This document shows positions 26,163-34,596 of a stretch of 64,000 nt of DNA, piece by piece. The stretch lies in contig NZ_JNIO01000008.1 in assembly GCF_000702545.1 (NCBI RefSeq), positions 1 through 64,000 on the forward strand, given 5' to 3'. Under the pieces are notes generated by a model. The model searched no databases, was not told the DNA's origin, and worked only from the letters and a program-made list of their open reading frames with translations. The stretch comes from Selenomonas sp. AB3002 (lineage in GTDB: Bacteria; Bacillota; Negativicutes; Selenomonadales; Selenomonadaceae). The translations under genes and the position numbers were made by a program. How positions within the stretch are numbered: the first letter of the stretch is position 1; the number at the start of each line of letters is the position of its first letter.

Positions 26163-26384
26163 GTGAACAGTTTGGAGGAATTGGAAATTTTACGGGGCCA
26201 GCTGGCAAGCGTGAGGGAAACCATTGCTGCCATTGAGGGCGGGGCCCAGGAATACCAGATAGCTAACCGCCGGATCAGCAAGGCTGACCTGGCCACACTA
26301 TATAAGCGTGAGGCAGAACTAAAGGCCAGCATTGCCCGCCTGGAAGACGGCGGGGTGTATTTCGCTGAACTGGGGCGGCTATGA
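26163..26384 (+). CDS. Head-tail joining protein (gpW/DUF6148-like)
   Basis: 73 residues, mostly helical, with the ANRRISKADLATLYKREAEL pattern typical of the small protein encoded between GpA terminase and portal. GTG 26163 lies right against AAAGGGG; TTG 26172 has better spacing. Role: head completion or connector, by family and position. Confidence 0.68.
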   Translation: MNSLEELEILRGQLASVRETIAAIEGGAQEYQIANRRISKADLATLYKREAELKASIARLEDGGVYFAELGRL

Positions 26385-27919
26385 ACATTCTTGAGAAAGC
26401 TATAGCTTTAATTTCGCCACAGTGGGCCTGCCAGCGGGCGTTTTACGCTGAAAGCCTCAGAAGTTACGAGGCCGGGGAGGTGTCGCGGTTCAATGATGGC
26501 TGGATACCTGTCAACACTGACACGGAAAACAGCGAAAAATCCCAGCGCGACCTCATCAAAGCCCGTGCCCGCTATCTGGAAGACAACAGCGACATAGCGG
26601 GGGCGGCTATTGGCGGTATTGTGCGCAATGTGGTGGGTACGGGTATCAAACCCCAGGCCCGCACCGGTGACGATGACCTCAACAAGCAGATAGAAGCCTT
26701 GTGGGCTGAGTGGTGCAGGGCGGAAAACTGCGACATTACCGGGCAGCAGACTTTTGAAGAGCTGCAAGCCCTGCTTTTGCGCCGGAAAGTGGTTGACGGG
26801 GAGATTTTCATCAAGAAAACCGTGAACCGCCGGGGTAAATTCCCCCTTAGGCTGCAGATAATCAAGTCTGACCTGCTGAGCCAGTACATGATTACAGCCC
26901 CCAAAACGGGCAATGTTATCCGTTCCGGCGTGGAATTGGACAACTATCTGAAGCCGGTGGCCTACTGGATAGACAAGAAAAGCCCTGATGGCTTTATCCA
27001 GTATGACCCAGACCGCATTCCGGCAGGGGAAATAATCCACCTGTGGACGCGGAAACAGCCTGACCAAATCCGTGGAATCTCAGATTTAGCCCCCATCATC
27101 AAGCGGCTCAAGGATACACAGGATTATTTGGACGCTGAGACCGTGGCGGCAAGAATCGCCGCCTGTTTTTCCGTCTTTATCACCACTCAGGACGGCACGG
27201 CTGGCAAAATTGGCCGTATCGGCAACACCAAAGACCCGGAAAACAAGAAACTGCAATCCTTGCGGCCCGGTATGATCAAATACCTGGCGCCCGGGGAGAA
27301 GGTGGAAACTGCCAACCCTTCCCGTGGCATGGCCAACGCGAGGGATTATGTTGCTATCCAGGAGCGATTGGCGGGGGCGGGCCTGGGCATGAGCTATGAA
27401 CTCATGAGCCGGGACTTCGACAAAGCCAGCTTTTCCAGCGCACGGCAGGGAATGCTTGAAGACCGCAAGACCTTTGAGCCTATGCAGCGCTATCTGGCAG
27501 AGCACCTGTGTGCTCCCGTCTATCGGGAATGGCTGGATTTGTGCGTGATGGCTGGCCTGTTGCAAATCCCTGATTACTACGAGAACAGGGAGAAGTATCA
27601 GGCCTGCGATTGGGTGACACCCGGCTGGGCGTGGATAGACCCCAGCAAGGAAGTCAATGCCGATATCATAGCCCTGCAGAACGGGGGCAAAACCCTTGCC
27701 CAGTGGTGTGCAGAACGTGGTTACGATTGGCGCGAACAGCTTGAACAGATGGCACTGGAGAAGGAAACGGCAGAGGCTATGGGCCTTACCCTGGCAATTC
27801 ATACGCCTATCACCGTTCAGGCAGCTTTAAGCAACCATGCGAATGCCGCCGGGGGCGGCGAGGAAGAAAGTGAGGAGGAAGACGATGGAACCAAAAGCGA
27901 AGACCAGGAACAAGAATGA
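26381..27919 (+). CDS. Phage portal protein (lambda gpB family)
   Basis: 512 residues. RARYLEDNSDIAGAAIGGIV and VVGTGIKPQAR near the N-terminus, RRKVVDGEIFIK, and the stem/crown region RLAGAGLGMSYELMSRDFDK are characteristic of lambda-type portals. The portal dodecamer forms the DNA channel at one capsid vertex. The start overlaps the preceding stop by four bases. The tail is acidic. Confidence 0.9.
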   Translation: MNILEKAIALISPQWACQRAFYAESLRSYEAGEVSRFNDGWIPVNTDTENSEKSQRDLIKARARYLEDNSDIAGAAIGGIVRNVVGTGIKPQARTGDDDLNKQIEALWAEWCRAENCDITGQQTFEELQALLLRRKVVDGEIFIKKTVNRRGKFPLRLQIIKSDLLSQYMITAPKTGNVIRSGVELDNYLKPVAYWIDKKSPDGFIQYDPDRIPAGEIIHLWTRKQPDQIRGISDLAPIIKRLKDTQDYLDAETVAARIAACFSVFITTQDGTAGKIGRIGNTKDPENKKLQSLRPGMIKYLAPGEKVETANPSRGMANARDYVAIQERLAGAGLGMSYELMSRDFDKASFSSARQGMLEDRKTFEPMQRYLAEHLCAPVYREWLDLCVMAGLLQIPDYYENREKYQACDWVTPGWAWIDPSKEVNADIIALQNGGKTLAQWCAERGYDWREQLEQMALEKETAEAMGLTLAIHTPITVQAALSNHANAAGGGEEESEEEDDGTKSEDQEQE

Positions 27920-29795
27920 GCCGTTGACCCGTGACTTTCGCGGGGAAATCTCCTGCCGCGCGGCGGGGGAAGAACAGGACAACCGCACCGTTGACCTGTC
28001 TCTTTCCAGCGAAGAACCCTATAGGCGCTGGTTTGGTAATGAGATACTGCTTCATGAAGCGGGAGCCATTGACCTCACCCGCCTGCAGGAAATCGGCGTT
28101 ATGCTTTTCAACCATAATTCCTACAGCGTAATAGGAAAAATCCTTTCCGTGGAGCTGGATGAAGGAGAGCATAAGCTGAGGGCGGTGGTTCAGTTTGATG
28201 AAGACGAGGAAAGCGAGAAAATCTACCAGAAGGTTAAGAGCGGCACCCTCAAGGGCGTATCTGTTGGCTACATGGTGGAGGAATGGGAAGAAGTCCAGGA
28301 AGATAAAAAGAGCGAAGATGGCCGTTTCGAGGGCCCTTGCTACATTGCCAAGAAATGGATGCCCTATGAGCTTTCGATTGTTTCCGTGCCTGCTGATCCC
28401 ACCGTAGGTGTAGGACGAAGTTTGGATAATGAGCCTGAAGAAAGAAATGGAGATGCAAAAATGGACGAAAACATGAAGAATCCCACCCAGGGGGAACCGG
28501 AGACTAAAGCACAGGCACAGCCTCAGCCCCAGCCCCAGGTAAATGAGGAGGAAGTAAAGAGCGCAGCCGTACAGGCAGAGCGTCAGCGCGTCAAGGAGAT
28601 TGATGGCCTTTGCCGTCAGTTTGGCATGGATTCTGCCAAATTTATCGAAGAGGGCACCACCGTGGAAGCTGCCCGCGCCGCCGTGCTGGAACAGCTGGCC
28701 AATGAGCGCAAGCCCCAGCAGGTAAACGTACAGGCAGACGAAATGGACAAATTCCGTTCCGCTGCCATTGATGGCCTTGCCATGAGGGCGGGCCTTGCCA
28801 TCGAGAAGCCTGCTGCCGGTGCTGATGAATTCCAGGGCAAGCGTATGCTTCGCCTGGCTGCAGAGTGCATCGAGCGCGAGGCTGGCAAGAACACCAGCCG
28901 CATGAAGGATGAAGACCTTGTGCGTGATGCCTTGACCGGCACCGGCGCTTTCCCCGGTATCCTCTCCAACGTGGCCAACAAGTCCATGGCTCAGGCATAC
29001 CAGGCAGCGCCTACCACCTACCAGTATTGGACTGCCAAGGGCAGCAATTCCGACTTCAAGGACGCTACCCGCTATCGCCTGAGTGAAGCCGATACACTTG
29101 AGAAAGTGAACGAGAACGGTGAATTCAAGCACGGCGACCTCACGGAAAACTCTGTGAAGACCTCTATTGCCACCTATGGCAAGACTTTCAGCCTCACCCG
29201 GCAGGCCATTATCAACGATGACCTGGGCGCACTGAAAACCCTGCCCTCTATCTATGGCGCTGCCTGCCGCCGCATGATTAACCAGATGGTCTACAAGCTG
29301 CTGGCAGACAACCCCGTCATTGAAGGTAAGACCCTCTTCCATGCAGGCCATGGCAATCTGCAGAGCGCAGCCCTCACCGTGGCAGGCCTGGGCACCATCA
29401 AGGCAGCTATGGCCAAGCAGAAGAATATCGGCGGCAAGGAATTCCTGAATATCCAGCCTGCCTATATCCTTGTGCCCGTGGAGCTGGAAGTTACGGCGGC
29501 CCAGCTGATTCATTCCGTAGTGGATCCCAGCAAGAACAACGCCACCGTGAACCCCTTCGCCAACAAGCTGTCTGTGGTTGCTGACCCTGAGCTGGCTACG
29601 GCAAATGAATTCTACCTTGTGGCAGCTCCAGGCCTCATTCCCACCGTGGAAGTCACCAGCCTGAACGGCAATGAGACCCCCACCATGGAGAGCGCCGTGC
29701 AGTTTGACACCCTGGGCATTAAGTGGCGTATTTACCACGATGTGGGCGTGAACCTGCTTGACTATCGCGGAATCCAGAAGAGCGTTATCAGCTAA
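27885..29795 (+). CDS. Fused prohead protease and major capsid protein
   Basis: 636 residues (ATG 27885 after GAGGAGGAA). Residues 1-190 are an HK97-type prohead protease: NHNSYSVIGKI supplies the likely catalytic His and GTLKGVSVGYMV the Ser. A Gln/Glu-rich linker with coiled-coil character (about 200-300) probably acts as the scaffold. The C-terminal third (AGHGNLQSAALTVAGL ... NNATVNPFANKL ... KWRIYHDVGVNLLDYRGIQ) resembles the Mu gpT-type capsid. Such fusions are known in phages of this group. Self-cleavage would release the mature capsid protein; the cleavage site is not visible to me. Confidence 0.87.
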   Translation: MEPKAKTRNKNEPLTRDFRGEISCRAAGEEQDNRTVDLSLSSEEPYRRWFGNEILLHEAGAIDLTRLQEIGVMLFNHNSYSVIGKILSVELDEGEHKLRAVVQFDEDEESEKIYQKVKSGTLKGVSVGYMVEEWEEVQEDKKSEDGRFEGPCYIAKKWMPYELSIVSVPADPTVGVGRSLDNEPEERNGDAKMDENMKNPTQGEPETKAQAQPQPQPQVNEEEVKSAAVQAERQRVKEIDGLCRQFGMDSAKFIEEGTTVEAARAAVLEQLANERKPQQVNVQADEMDKFRSAAIDGLAMRAGLAIEKPAAGADEFQGKRMLRLAAECIEREAGKNTSRMKDEDLVRDALTGTGAFPGILSNVANKSMAQAYQAAPTTYQYWTAKGSNSDFKDATRYRLSEADTLEKVNENGEFKHGDLTENSVKTSIATYGKTFSLTRQAIINDDLGALKTLPSIYGAACRRMINQMVYKLLADNPVIEGKTLFHAGHGNLQSAALTVAGLGTIKAAMAKQKNIGGKEFLNIQPAYILVPVELEVTAAQLIHSVVDPSKNNATVNPFANKLSVVADPELATANEFYLVAAPGLIPTVEVTSLNGNETPTMESAVQFDTLGIKWRIYHDVGVNLLDYRGIQKSVIS

Positions 29796-29814
29796 GGAAC
29801 AGGAGGAAGAAAAC

Positions 29815-30153
29815 ATGGCAAAAGCAATTTACACGCAGAAAGGCGATAATATCGACTTCACTGCATCTTCTGATGTGGGCTACATGGACGTTGTGCCTCT
29901 GGAAGACAGGGTGGGCGTAGCCCTTGAGGATATCCCTGCCGGGAAGACCGGCACCATCACCTTGACGGGCACCTTTAAGATGCCTGCCGGGGCCGGCGAA
30001 ATCAAGCAGGGCGAGAAGGTGTACTGGGATGGCACTAACGAGGTGGTCACCGCCACGTCTTCCAGCAATACCTTTGTTGGCTACAGCGTCATTGCCAAGC
30101 CTGCCACTGCCGACACTGTCAGCACTGCCTACACCAGCGTCAGGCTGGGGTGA
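29815..30153 (+). CDS. DUF2190 capsid-associated protein
   Basis: 112 residues, all beta. GDNIDFTASSDV and GVALEDIPAGKTGTITLTGTF match the DUF2190 family found right after capsid genes, thought to be decoration proteins. ATG 29815 after GGAGGAAGAAA. Confidence 0.8.
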   Translation: MAKAIYTQKGDNIDFTASSDVGYMDVVPLEDRVGVALEDIPAGKTGTITLTGTFKMPAGAGEIKQGEKVYWDGTNEVVTATSSSNTFVGYSVIAKPATADTVSTAYTSVRLG

Positions 30154-30503
30154 TGTCTTTCAAGGATATGGTGGCGGCAGATATTTCTGCCGTCTTCCTC
30201 AACCCGGACGAATTCGGGGAGACCCACACCCTTGAAGGCAAGGAATGTATTTGTGTAGTCTCTGGGGACTTGACCGGGGACAGGAAGGCAAATGTCCAGG
30301 GCGGAAAACGCACCCCGGAGGGCCTTCATGGCGATTATGTCACTGTCTGCGTGAAAACCTCAGACCTTAGCAAAATTCCTGCAGAGGGCACCCCGTTCCG
30401 CATGGATGGCAAGCGCTATGTGGTGGATAAATGCACCGAAGATATGGGCATGCTGACCATCGAACTGGGGGCCTATCGCATGAGAGGCGGCGCATTTGCA
30501 TGA
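30153..30503 (+). CDS. Head-tail attachment protein (lambda FII-like)
   Basis: 116 residues. DISAVFLNPDEFGETHTLEG fits the N-terminal pattern of the Phage_attach/FII-like family, which completes the neck. It overlaps the DUF2190 gene stop and runs into the next gene with a four-base overlap. Confidence 0.6.
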   Translation: MSFKDMVAADISAVFLNPDEFGETHTLEGKECICVVSGDLTGDRKANVQGGKRTPEGLHGDYVTVCVKTSDLSKIPAEGTPFRMDGKRYVVDKCTEDMGMLTIELGAYRMRGGAFA

Positions 30504-31063
30504 TTGAAATAGATGCCAGCGAAATCGCAAAGGCTCAAGAACTATTGCGGGGGCTGCCGGGGGCGGCTCAGAAGGCGGCTAATACGGCAATCCGCAAAAG
30601 TATCCGGGGAGCCAAGAAGGACGCAACCCAAAAAGCAAAAGAGCGCTACACCATCAAACCCACCTACATCACGAGAACCATGAAGGTATCTTTCCAAGGG
30701 GGCGGCGCTGTGCTGACCTCGCGGGGGCGGGTGAACGACCTGGCATATTTCAAGCATAAGCCCACGGCTGTACCAAAGAGACGGCCCCCACGGGGCAATT
30801 ACCTTTACAGCCAAGTGGTGAAGGGGGAGGGCGGCACCATTGCCCATGCCTTCCTGGCTAAGATGAAATCTGGCCATGTGGGTGTGTTCCGGCGCACGGC
30901 AGGAAGCAGCAGCCTTCCTATTGCCAAGCTGTCCGGCCCATCGACCCCGCAAATGTTGGAAAGCCCCTCTGTGCGTGAGTTTGTAGAGACTAAGGCGCAG
31001 GAGAGGCTGAGTAAGGAACTGGATAGAGAGGTGAGAGCCTTCCTTATGGGCTATAGAAGATGA
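30500..31063 (+). CDS. Minor tail protein Z-like
   Basis: 187 residues, basic. AAQKAANTAIRKSIRGAKKD and RYTIKPTYITRTMKV are typical of GPZ family proteins, tail or neck components. ATG 30500 overlaps the previous stop. Confidence 0.74.
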   Translation: MIEIDASEIAKAQELLRGLPGAAQKAANTAIRKSIRGAKKDATQKAKERYTIKPTYITRTMKVSFQGGGAVLTSRGRVNDLAYFKHKPTAVPKRRPPRGNYLYSQVVKGEGGTIAHAFLAKMKSGHVGVFRRTAGSSSLPIAKLSGPSTPQMLESPSVREFVETKAQERLSKELDREVRAFLMGYRR

Positions 31064-31578
31064 CCCCGGCAAGATTGGTACAGGCCGTCACGGCAGAAAT
31101 AAAAGAAGCCGTGAAGGACTACAAAATGAAGGCTGAAGGACAGGAAGACAAAACCGTCTCTGTCTATACTCAGCATATCCCTGATGAAGACTTCGAGAAC
31201 GACACCTATTACCCGCTTGTAATCGTAAGCTGGCAAGGTACGGAGGATACAGAAGACGGCTCAGAAGCCGTCATAGGCCTCACCTTTGGTATTTACGGTG
31301 AAGACGGGCAGGGGACAGATGGGGAAGGAGCAGACGGCAGAGGCCCGGGGGCGTGGCAGGACTTGCTTTCAATCATGGAGCGGGTACGGCAGCGCCTGCT
31401 GATTTTCCGCATATTGGACAATCGCTTCCGCCTTACCCTTCCCGCGAAGTTTGAGACCATTGAAGCCCAGCCCATTCCCTTCTGGTTTGGCTATGCAACC
31501 CTGAGGTATCAGGTGGGCCAGCCGGATCAGCACATGGAAGCAGACTGGTACAAGATTATGGAGGAGTATATCTCATGA
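31060..31578 (+). CDS. Probable tail terminator/neck protein
   Basis: 172 residues. The position between GPZ and the sheath, and the layout (helix, then YYPLVIVSWQGTEDTEDG and a WFGYATLRYQV strand pair), fit a tail-completion protein. I do not recognise a specific family. An acidic Gly/Asp loop (DGQGTDGEGADGRG) is notable. Confidence 0.5.
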   Translation: MTPARLVQAVTAEIKEAVKDYKMKAEGQEDKTVSVYTQHIPDEDFENDTYYPLVIVSWQGTEDTEDGSEAVIGLTFGIYGEDGQGTDGEGADGRGPGAWQDLLSIMERVRQRLLIFRILDNRFRLTLPAKFETIEAQPIPFWFGYATLRYQVGQPDQHMEADWYKIMEEYIS

Positions 31579-31871
31579 GCAAAAGACAGGAAGCCAAAGA
31601 GCAGGAAGTAAAAGCGCCTGCTCAGGAAAAGCAGGAGGTGCAGCAGGCGGAAGCGCCTGTTATGTATCTCGGCCCTAACGTCCTTTCCAAAGGTTTGAAG
31701 ACCTACACGGTTTACAAGCAGGAGCCTGCTGAACTGATTCTGTCCTTGCAGGCAGAATTCAAGACCATCAACCGGCTCTTTGTTCCCGTGGCGGCAGCAA
31801 CCCAGGCTATGGCGGATATCCAGAAGAAGGGCACCCCCATCAACCTGGCATATAAGGAAATGAAGCAGTAA
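31575..31871 (+). CDS. Small tail-region protein (98 aa)
   Basis: A Glu/Lys/Gln-rich N-terminal 40 residues and a compact C-terminal part (VMYLGPNVLSKGLKTYTVYK). It overlaps the preceding stop and is directly followed by the sheath gene. It may be a sheath-assembly helper, from position only. Confidence 0.5.
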   Translation: MSKRQEAKEQEVKAPAQEKQEVQQAEAPVMYLGPNVLSKGLKTYTVYKQEPAELILSLQAEFKTINRLFVPVAAATQAMADIQKKGTPINLAYKEMKQ

Positions 31872-31887
31872 GAGGAAGGAGAAAAAT

Positions 31888-33333
31888 ATGTCTTACAAGC
31901 ATGGTATTTACACCGGCGAAGTGGCCACCAGCCTGGTGCCCATGACCCAGACTGACAGCGGCCTGATTATCGCTTTCGGTACGGCCCCGGTACACCTGGC
32001 AAGCGACCCGGCAGCGGTGAACACCCCTGTACTCTGCTACACCTACGCTGAGGCAGTGGCAGCTTTTGGCTATTCCGCTGAGTGGGACAAGTACACCCTC
32101 TGCGAAGTTATGAAAACCCACTTTGCCCTGTTCAACATGGCTCCCATCGTGCTGGTGAACGTCCTGGATAAGGACAGCCACAAGGCAGCTGTGACCCAGG
32201 CAGAGTGCAATCTCACCGACAAGGTGGGCACCATCACAGACCCCGCCCTGCTGGAAGGTATCAAGGTTTACGCCGCCACCGACGGTGAAGAGCTGGTGGC
32301 AGACACCGACTACACCGCCGCCCATGACGATGACGGCAATCTCATCATCACGGCCCTCTCCGGCGGCGCGATCGCAAGCGCTTCCAAAGTGTACGTTTCC
32401 TACACGAAACTGACCCCTACCACCGTGGTGCCTGCCGATATCATCGGCGGTATCGACATTGCGACCAACAAGGCAGAAGGCCTGGAGCTGATTGATGAAA
32501 TCTATCCCCGCTTTGGCCTTGTGCCGGGTATCATCATTGCCCCCGGCTGGAGCAGCAACGTCAACGTGGCAGCAGTGATGAAGGCCAAAGAGCATAACAT
32601 CTGTGGTCACTTCAACGCCATTTCCATCTGCGACATTCCCACTGAGACGGTGAAGACCTACACCGCCGCCAGCGAATGGAAGAATGCCAACATCGGCGCT
32701 GACAAGGACTGCATTCTCTGCTGGCCTCTCTTGAAGCAGGGCGATGAAGTATTCCACCTGTCCACCCAGCTGGCCAGCGTGATGAACTACACCGACGCGC
32801 AGCACGACGATATCCCTTATTATTCCCCGTCTAACAAGTCCCTGCAGGCCAATGGCGCTTGCCTGGCAGATGGTACGGAAATCTACCTGAACAATGCCCA
32901 GGCCGCCTACCTCAACGGGCAGGGTGTAGTAACAGCGCTGAACTTTATCGGCGGCTGGAAGTCCTGGGGCAACCGTACCACGGCCTACCCCTCCAACACT
33001 GATGTGAAGGACAACTTCATTCCTATCCGCCGTATGTTCAACTGGATTGGCAACACGCTGATCACCACCTTCTGGAACAAGATTGATGACCCCATGAACA
33101 AGAGGTTCATTGAGACCATCGTGGACAGCGCCAACATCTGGCTGAACGGCCTCACGGCGAAAGGTGCCCTCCTGGGCGGGCGTGTAGAATTCCGCGAGGA
33201 TGAAAATACCACCACCGGCCTGATGGATGGCATTATCTACTTCCATGTCTACATCACCCCGCCGTCTCCTGCCCGTGAGATTCATTTCGTGCAGGAGTAT
33301 GACCCGGATTATATCTCCACCCTGTTCGCGTGA
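31888..33333 (+). CDS. Tail sheath protein (gpFI family)
   Basis: 481 residues. The N-terminal HGIYTGEVATSLVPMTQTD, an inserted domain (about 95-160) and the C-terminal IRRMFNWIGNTLITTFWNKID ... MDGIIYFHVYITPPSPAREI are characteristic of contractile sheath proteins. This shows the phage is a myovirus. AGGAAGGAG precedes the ATG. Confidence 0.93.
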   Translation: MSYKHGIYTGEVATSLVPMTQTDSGLIIAFGTAPVHLASDPAAVNTPVLCYTYAEAVAAFGYSAEWDKYTLCEVMKTHFALFNMAPIVLVNVLDKDSHKAAVTQAECNLTDKVGTITDPALLEGIKVYAATDGEELVADTDYTAAHDDDGNLIITALSGGAIASASKVYVSYTKLTPTTVVPADIIGGIDIATNKAEGLELIDEIYPRFGLVPGIIIAPGWSSNVNVAAVMKAKEHNICGHFNAISICDIPTETVKTYTAASEWKNANIGADKDCILCWPLLKQGDEVFHLSTQLASVMNYTDAQHDDIPYYSPSNKSLQANGACLADGTEIYLNNAQAAYLNGQGVVTALNFIGGWKSWGNRTTAYPSNTDVKDNFIPIRRMFNWIGNTLITTFWNKIDDPMNKRFIETIVDSANIWLNGLTAKGALLGGRVEFREDENTTTGLMDGIIYFHVYITPPSPAREIHFVQEYDPDYISTLFA

Positions 33334-33348
33334 TGAAAGGAGAAAGCA

Positions 33349-33876
33349 ATGGGAAACATTAACATTGTGCGCGATAAACTCATCAACTTTGAAGTCTTTA
33401 TCGCTGGTGGCCGCAAGCTGGGCATGGCAGACATCACCCTGCCCAGCATCGAGTATAAGACTGCTACCCTGTCCGGCGCTGGTATCGGCGGTGAGATTGA
33501 AATGCCCACCCCGGGCCACACCGCCAGCATGGAGCTGGAAATCAATTGGCGCACTCTCAATGAGGATGTGACCAAACTGCTGGCCATGAAGGCCCATGAT
33601 CTGGAAATCAGAGGCTCCAATGAGCAGTATGATGCAGGTACCGGGGAAATCAAGAGTGAGGCCGTCAAAATCAACGTGCGCACTCTGCCCAAAAAGAGCG
33701 ACACAGGCAGCTACAAGCCTGCTGATCACACTGACACCAAATCCACCCTTGAGATTATCTATATCAAAATTGCGGTGGCTGGCAAAGTGGTGCTGGAAAT
33801 CGACAAGCTCAATTACATTCACTTTGTGGATGGCGTGGACTTCCTTGCCAGCGTAAAGAGTGATTTGGGCCTGTGA
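33349..33876 (+). CDS. Major tail tube protein (gpFII family)
   Basis: 175 residues. INFEVFIAGGRKLGMADITLPSIE and PGHTASMELEINWRTLN are typical for P2-type tube proteins. It lies after the sheath gene, as in P2. AAAGGAG box upstream. Confidence 0.92.
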   Translation: MGNINIVRDKLINFEVFIAGGRKLGMADITLPSIEYKTATLSGAGIGGEIEMPTPGHTASMELEINWRTLNEDVTKLLAMKAHDLEIRGSNEQYDAGTGEIKSEAVKINVRTLPKKSDTGSYKPADHTDTKSTLEIIYIKIAVAGKVVLEIDKLNYIHFVDGVDFLASVKSDLGL

Positions 33877-33888
33877 TAGGAGGATAAC

Positions 33889-34221
33889 ATGGCAGAAAAA
33901 GAGACTAAGGACGTGGAGGCTGTAGAGACTGTGAAGGAAGAGAAGAAGGAACTTGACTTCTCAGATCTGGAAGCCAAGCTGGGCGAACTCAACGCCCAGG
34001 CCTTCATGGATGCAGAGCGCGCCTGCCGCATGAAAGCAGACGCAACCCCGGACATCACCTATAGCGCCGGATTCAGAGCAAGGCTGGCAGCCCGCGCCCT
34101 GGGCGTGGACTTCAAGGAAATTCAGAATTTGCCCATTCCCGTATTTGCAGAAATCACGGCAAGGGTGCTGAATTTTTTATTGTCGTCTTCGGCCGCCAAG
34201 CTGATGAATGGCGAAGGGTAA
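33889..34221 (+). CDS. Tail assembly chaperone, zero-frame product (gpE-like)
   Basis: 110 residues, with an acidic start and a helical body ending in LNFLLSSSAAKLMNGEG. Position between tube and tape measure is that of P2 gene E. These chaperones coat the tape measure during tail polymerisation. Near its end the slippery heptamer TTTTTTA allows the longer product annotated separately. AGGAGG precedes the ATG. Confidence 0.8.
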   Translation: MAEKETKDVEAVETVKEEKKELDFSDLEAKLGELNAQAFMDAERACRMKADATPDITYSAGFRARLAARALGVDFKEIQNLPIPVFAEITARVLNFLLSSSAAKLMNGEG

Positions 34222-34385
34222 TCAGCCCTGAGGCCATTTTCCTCCCAAAGGAAGACAGCCCCACCCACAAGCTGAGAAAAATCATATTTGCCTTGCGGGA
34301 GACCGGCAGCATGGAATATTGGCAGAACCAGACCCTTAGGGAGTTTGGGGACTGGATGGAAGTGCTGAAGGAGGCCAAAAAATAG
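33889..34385 (+). CDS. Tail assembly chaperone, -1 frameshift product (gpE+E'-like)
   Basis: TTTTTTA at 34173-34179 lies in phase as T TTT TTA after codon AAT. A -1 slip gives 97 zero-frame residues plus 68 residues ending at TAG 34385. The extension reads RQADEWRRVISPEAIFLPK and ends in a Trp-containing helix, a normal protein with no other start covering it. P2 E/E' and lambda G/GT make the same kind of pair. The same heptamer serves as a -1 slippery site in HIV-1. A second stimulating structure was not identified. Confidence 0.78.
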
Positions 34386-34390
34386 GCAAT

Positions 34391-34415
34391 AAAAAAGCCC
34401 CGCCGAAAGGCGGGG
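34391..34415 (-). terminator. Minus-strand terminator of the antisense microgene
   Basis: A 7-bp CCCCGCC/GGCGGGG stem with GAAA/TTTC loop has six T residues after it when read on the minus strand. It begins six bases past the microgene stop. On the plus strand there is no T run, so tail transcription is not stopped. Confidence 0.8.
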
Positions 34416-34420
34416 AAACA

Positions 34421-34528
34421 TCAGGCAGTTTTGAAAAACAAGCAGATAAGTTTGTAAGCAATACCGGCAGCGAACCCAAGAACAGCTGCACCGATTATCA
34501 GAGCTAGGAAAAGTGTGATACCAATCAT
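34421..34528 (-). CDS. Antisense membrane microprotein (35 aa) with its own transcription unit
   Basis: Reads MIGITLFLALIIGAAVLGFA and on to FFKTA: one long hydrophobic helix with a short basic end. Everything needed for expression is present on the minus strand: extended -10 box (TGGTATAAT), a GGGGGT ribosome-binding site nine bases before the ATG, and a terminator after the stop. It sits between the chaperone and the tape measure, against the direction of all late genes, which is the layout of a moron expressed in the lysogen. It could be a superinfection-exclusion factor, a small toxin or a lysis modulator; the sequence does not decide. Confidence 0.68.
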   Translation of the reverse strand: MIGITLFLALIIGAAVLGFAAGIAYKLICLFFKTA

Positions 34529-34568
34529 GTTCCTGACCCCCTTATGTTGCTGAAATTATCTTGCTTTT

Positions 34569-34578
34569 ATTATACCAG
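34569..34578 (-). promoter_or_regulatory. Extended -10 promoter for the antisense microgene
   Basis: Read on the minus strand, TG-G-TATAAT is a perfect extended -10 box 41 bases before the start codon. No -35 box is evident, as is usual for extended -10 promoters. It is only five bases from the ribosome-binding site of the tape measure gene on the other strand. Confidence 0.65.
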
Positions 34579-34596
34579 AAAGGAGGCGGTTTGGGA

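Noticed and set aside
27810-29816. 668-codon minus-strand frame opposite the protease-capsid gene
   Set aside because: Antisense shadow of a clear structural gene; the same holds for 31840-33822 opposite the sheath gene and 37096-38301 opposite the tape measure gene.
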